A DNA stretch of 64,000 nt from Oscarella lobularis. Lineage: Eukaryota; Porifera; Homoscleromorpha; Homosclerophorida; Oscarellidae. The stretch spans positions 2,232,001-2,296,000 of the forward strand of contig NC_089189.1 in NCBI RefSeq assembly GCF_947507565.1, in the 5' to 3' direction. Below the pieces are notes generated by a model that had not been told where the DNA came from, did not search any database, and saw only the letters and a program-made list of their open reading frames with translations. A program made the translations under genes and the position numbers. This document shows, piece by piece, positions 60,700 through 64,000 of the stretch. How positions within the stretch are numbered: position 1 is the stretch's first letter; every line of letters starts with the position of its first letter.

Positions 60700-63382
60700 A
60701 TGCTCTTCGCCGACGACTACGATCCCCCCTACGTTCTCGTACAGGTCCCAAAACGCCCCTAGAGTCTAGAAACGCAATCAAAGAGCCTATTCGAACGCCT
60801 ATCTCCTTCGTAGGGCTTTTCTCTGCCTCCGCCCCCCTTTGAGTACCTCTCGTGGGGCCCTCAAACATTCCCAGCCTCTCCCCCTTTCGTTTTCGTCTCC
60901 ACATCGTCGTGCACAACGCCAATCGTTTCGTATACGACTCCCGCGTCGCGATATCCAATGCAACATCAGCGCGGCGGCGCGTGGCAACGCGCGCGAACGT
61001 CGCATTCGCGTCGATCGAAGCCCGCTGTTGCGACGTCGTGGTGGGATCGCGACGGCGATGAGGAGAAGCGAGAGTCGAGGGAGGAGAATCCGTGGAAAGT
61101 CGTTTCGACGTCTGTCGCTTCGTTGGAGGCGAGCGAGTGGCCGGAGATCAATGACGTGGAGAAGAGGAAGGAGGATGAGGTCAAGGAGACTGTGGTTGTT
61201 GAGAAAGAGGAGAAGGAGACGGGGGATAAGACTTTGGAGGGGCCTGGAGTTTTGAAGATTTGTCCGCCTGAACTGTCTTACAGCGATGCTCTGAAGACGG
61301 AAAATCAGCCACAGGTGAGACAATAGAGAGAGATAAATATAATTGGAAATTTATATATATCTATGGTTATTTCTTGTATTATTCATTGTCTATGTGGTGA
61401 GAATAGAGAGAGATACGTATGATAAGACTCCTAATTCCATACGTTATGACTAACTAATATTTTTTAAATAGTTTATAAGTATTATTCATTTTCTGTGAGA
61501 TGATAGACTAATAATTCAAAACGTTGTGTTATAACTAATATTATTCTGTAATTGAAAATGTATATGTACTACATGAATAGTTTATAGAGATACATAATAT
61601 GATAAGGCTAATTGAGAACCTTGTGTTATTATTCAATAATACTTTATTTATAAGTATTGATTTTTATCTATGTTTTTTCTTATGTTTAGCCGTCTTTGGG
61701 GAAGTCAAAGAGTGAGCAGAAAGACGTGACGTCATCATCCTCATCTCAAAAGCCCACGTCGAAGTCCAATGTAAAACGAAGCAAACAGACGACAAGTCTC
61801 GACTTTGGGAGTCTCTATGAACAATTGGAAAAGATTGAGCATGCGCAGCAGAAGTCCGACAGTGCTGGCGTCGTGAGAAAAGTAGCTATTGGAGGTGGAA
61901 TCACGTCAGCTCCCGTTCTCAATCCTGTGACGTCAGCAAAAGCTGAAGTGGGCGCGCCAAGGAATCCATTGGATTCAACAGCGCCTCAGATGAGACGAGG
62001 GAAGGAGAGAGAAACGCCTAAAGTGAAAAAACCAAGCGCTTTGAAAAAGGTAAATAAATTAATAACCTGTTAAGGGGTTGTCTAATTTTTGAGTCTTTGT
62101 TTAGATTATTTTGAAGGAACGTGAGGAGAAACGAAAAGCCAGAGAAGCGTAAGTTTTAAATTGGAATTAAATAATTAAAATTTAATTTTTTCTTTAGTGA
62201 AGAAGCCGCTAAACAATCCAGACAAAGACAACTTCACGGAAAACGTTTTAGAGAGTAAGCCCAGAATTTCTAAATTTTGATTTTGAAATAATTATTTTTA
62301 TCATTAGCTATTGTGATCAAATTCTTGATAAGAGAGTGGACGAAGTCGTCGTCGATCTCCTGCAGAAACTTGTCATGTTTCAAGACCGCCAATATCACAA
62401 AGACCCCCAAAAAGTAACGCTAATAAAATGTATGTTTTATCATTATTGATTTTTCTTATAGGCTAAAGCGAAGAGACGAATTGTTCTCGGTCTACGCGAA
62501 GTGAGTAAACATCTCAAAGTCGGAAAATTGAAGTGCGTCATAGTCACTCCAAATTTGGAAAGCATTTCATCAGCAGGCAAAAATAAATCAATAGAATAAT
62601 ATATAGCTAATTTTTGATTTTTTTCAGGCGGAATTGATGAAATGCTTCAGAAAATTCGTCACATGTGTTTCGAGCAAGACGTCCCCATTGTCTTCGCTCT
62701 CACACGCAAAGGCCTTGGCAAGGCAGTCAACAAGAAAGTTCCCGTAAGCATTGTGGGGATATTCAACTATGATGGAGCCAAGGCAAGTCTCCAAAGAAAA
62801 AACACATATAATGATTAATTTATTATTTTTCTATAGGATCAGTTTGATCACGTGATTGGTTTAACTCACGAAGCGCGCACTGCTTACGTCAAACTCGTCG
62901 CCGAATTTGAATCCGAGTCGAAACGAATCGAGGAATCATCGACGTCATCATCTTCAAGAAAAACGTCATTTGAAAGTAACAGTGATCTGAATTCCCGGAA
63001 GACGTCGTCTCAATCGGATAGTGACGTCATCGGCTCTTCGTTTCTATCGGTTAGTGCGGCCGAGTTTGTTCCCATAGCAACGGCGCAAGGTCTTCCGCCT
63101 CCACCGCCCCCGCCCACTTTTCCCCAGTATATCCCGGCCCCGCCCCCTCCGCTTCCTTATCAAATTCATCATCAGTCTCCCTATGTCGTTTCCTCGCCCA
63201 TTTATCATGTTCCCGGATCGCATTCTGGCTACGTTCCCTATGGGTTTCCGCTCGTGTATTCGGCTCCCAATGTGGATGCAATGGGTTCGGGTCTCATAGA
63301 AGTTGTTCCCGCCCCCGCCGAGTGTCCAAGTCTTAGTGATGAGACAGCTCCTGCCGCATCAGTGCAGTCGAGTGATGTTTAG
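60700..63382 (+). CDS. SECISBP2L: SECIS-binding protein 2-like, selenoprotein translation factor
   Basis: Nine exons: 60700-60744, 60844-61314, 61690-62049, 62105-62148, 62198-62254, 62308-62413, 62462-62576, 62628-62782 and 62837-63382, giving 632 aa with all phases consistent. The diagnostic part starts with the SID-like motif NPLDSTAPQMRRGKERETPK and KKPSALKKIILKERE. The L7Ae-type RNA-binding domain follows (RFRDYCDQILDKRVDE, FQDRQYHKDPQKAKAKRRIVLGLREV, LKCVIVTPNLE, VPIVFALTRKGLGKAVNKKVPVSIVGIF). It binds SECIS elements in selenoprotein mRNAs and recruits the Sec elongation factor, so this animal should make selenoproteins. The C-terminal tail is Ser-rich then Pro-rich (PPPPPPTFP). Two introns are GC-AG: after 62576 (GCAG|GCAAAA) and after 62782 (CCAAG|GCAAGT). 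Whether it is SECISBP2 or SECISBP2L cannot be told. Start and exon 1 are the least certain parts. A possible AATAAA signal lies at 63498-63503. Confidence 0.9.
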
Positions 63383-63704
63383 TGTGACGACGTTTTTTTT
63401 CTTTGTTCTTCTGAGTTTGTTGTGAAAAAGTGCCGGTTTCATAGTCAAAACTTTATAAGTTATTTGTTGTAAGAATTTAATTGATGAGAAGCAGCAGAAT
63501 AAAACCGTTGGAAACAAACCAAATATTAATTTGCAAAATTCTAATTTTTGAAATGGCATCAATAAGGTCTGTGTTGTAGCTACGCCTTGTACGGGCCATC
63601 CACTATCTCCCCCACTTCTTAGGATTGAGACACCCGTCTCATACGGTGCCACAAAACGGTAAATAGAACGCTGTTCAACGTTTTATCTTCAAGAAACGAC
63701 AAAA

Positions 63705-64000
63705 TGGCTAAAGCTGCATCACCTGAGCCCCGAATTTTCCATGAAAGTGCGTTGATCGGGGATGATTTGTATGTTTTTGGTGGAATGAATGCGAAGAGAT
63801 CACTTCGTTTCCCACGCGATGAAATCTGGACGTGTAATGTTCGAGACGAGCTGAAATGGATTCGACATATTGCCAAAGGAAAGGACATTCCTCCTCCCTG
63901 CGAAGGAGCACAATGCGTGGTCATCGATGGGATTATTTGTTCGTACGGGGGATTTAATAAGGAATCCGGGGGTCTTCTGGGAGAGTTTCTGGGAGAGGTG
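63705..64000 (+). CDS. Kelch-kinase gene E, 5' part (cut by window end)
   Basis: An uninterrupted frame from ATG 63705 encodes MAKAASPEPRIFHESALIGD, VFGGMNAK, IWTCNVRDELKWIRHIAKG and CVVIDGIICSYGGF, matching exon 1 of genes B-D. At the very end a 12-bp direct duplication (CTGGGAGAGTTT / CTGGGAGAGGTG) inserts four residues compared with the paralogues. The coiled coil and kinase, if present, lie beyond the window. Confidence 0.85.

Noticed and set aside
60240-60842. 200-codon frame upstream of the SECISBP2-like gene
   Set aside because: It crosses a good splice donor and acceptor and a variable 20-bp repeat, and is out of frame with the conserved protein, so it is better explained as leader exons.

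Overview
The window looks like a contig from an early-branching animal, most likely a sponge-type metazoan. The evidence is compact genes with many introns of about 45-60 bp, animal versions of METTL13, CTDSPL2, GTF2E2, a PPIG-like SR-cyclophilin and SECISBP2, and expanded lineage-specific Kelch-kinase genes. The species cannot be fixed from sequence alone. Exon models were built by hand from reading frame, splice consensus and intron phase. Every multi-exon model given for a protein-coding gene closes in frame, but none has transcript support.

Bases 1-27,318 are satellite DNA with no credible gene. A long array of a 41-bp unit (about 580 copies from 2.46 to 26.16 kb) is flanked on both sides by a 54-bp satellite in the same orientation. 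On the left it is preceded by a 48-bp satellite and more diverged 41-bp units. The centre of the array is homogenised and carries higher-order repeats (451, 615, 1066, 1312 and 1763 bp, all multiples of 41). The edges are more diverged, as expected for a satellite domain that expands from the middle. 27.3-31.4 kb is a transition zone with a small fold-back element, a 22-G run, microsatellites, a GC-rich island and weak hints of small spliced units. At 31.4-31.75 kb there is a truncated MITD1-like (MIT domain) fragment.

From 32 kb the window is gene-dense: a secreted lectin/GH3 beta-xylosidase-like enzyme (-), a CTDSPL2-like HAD phosphatase (-), Kelch-kinase genes A and B (+), METTL13 (+), Kelch-kinase gene C (-), a monohaem c-type cytochrome-like protein (+), Kelch-kinase gene D (-), GTF2E2 (+), a PPIG-like cyclophilin (+), SECISBP2-like (+), and the start of Kelch-kinase gene E (+), cut by the window end.

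The most unusual content is a cluster of five Kelch-coiled-coil-protein kinase genes (A-E) interleaved with housekeeping genes. All four complete copies end in a kinase exon of exactly 818 bp. Copy A has lost the whole Kelch propeller but stays in frame across nine exons, and the coiled-coil exons have been duplicated or lost between copies. Other notable items are a high share of GC-AG introns (8 of 87 modelled), a perfect 48-bp inverted repeat beside the cytochrome gene, and a pair of CArG boxes upstream of the SECISBP2-like gene.
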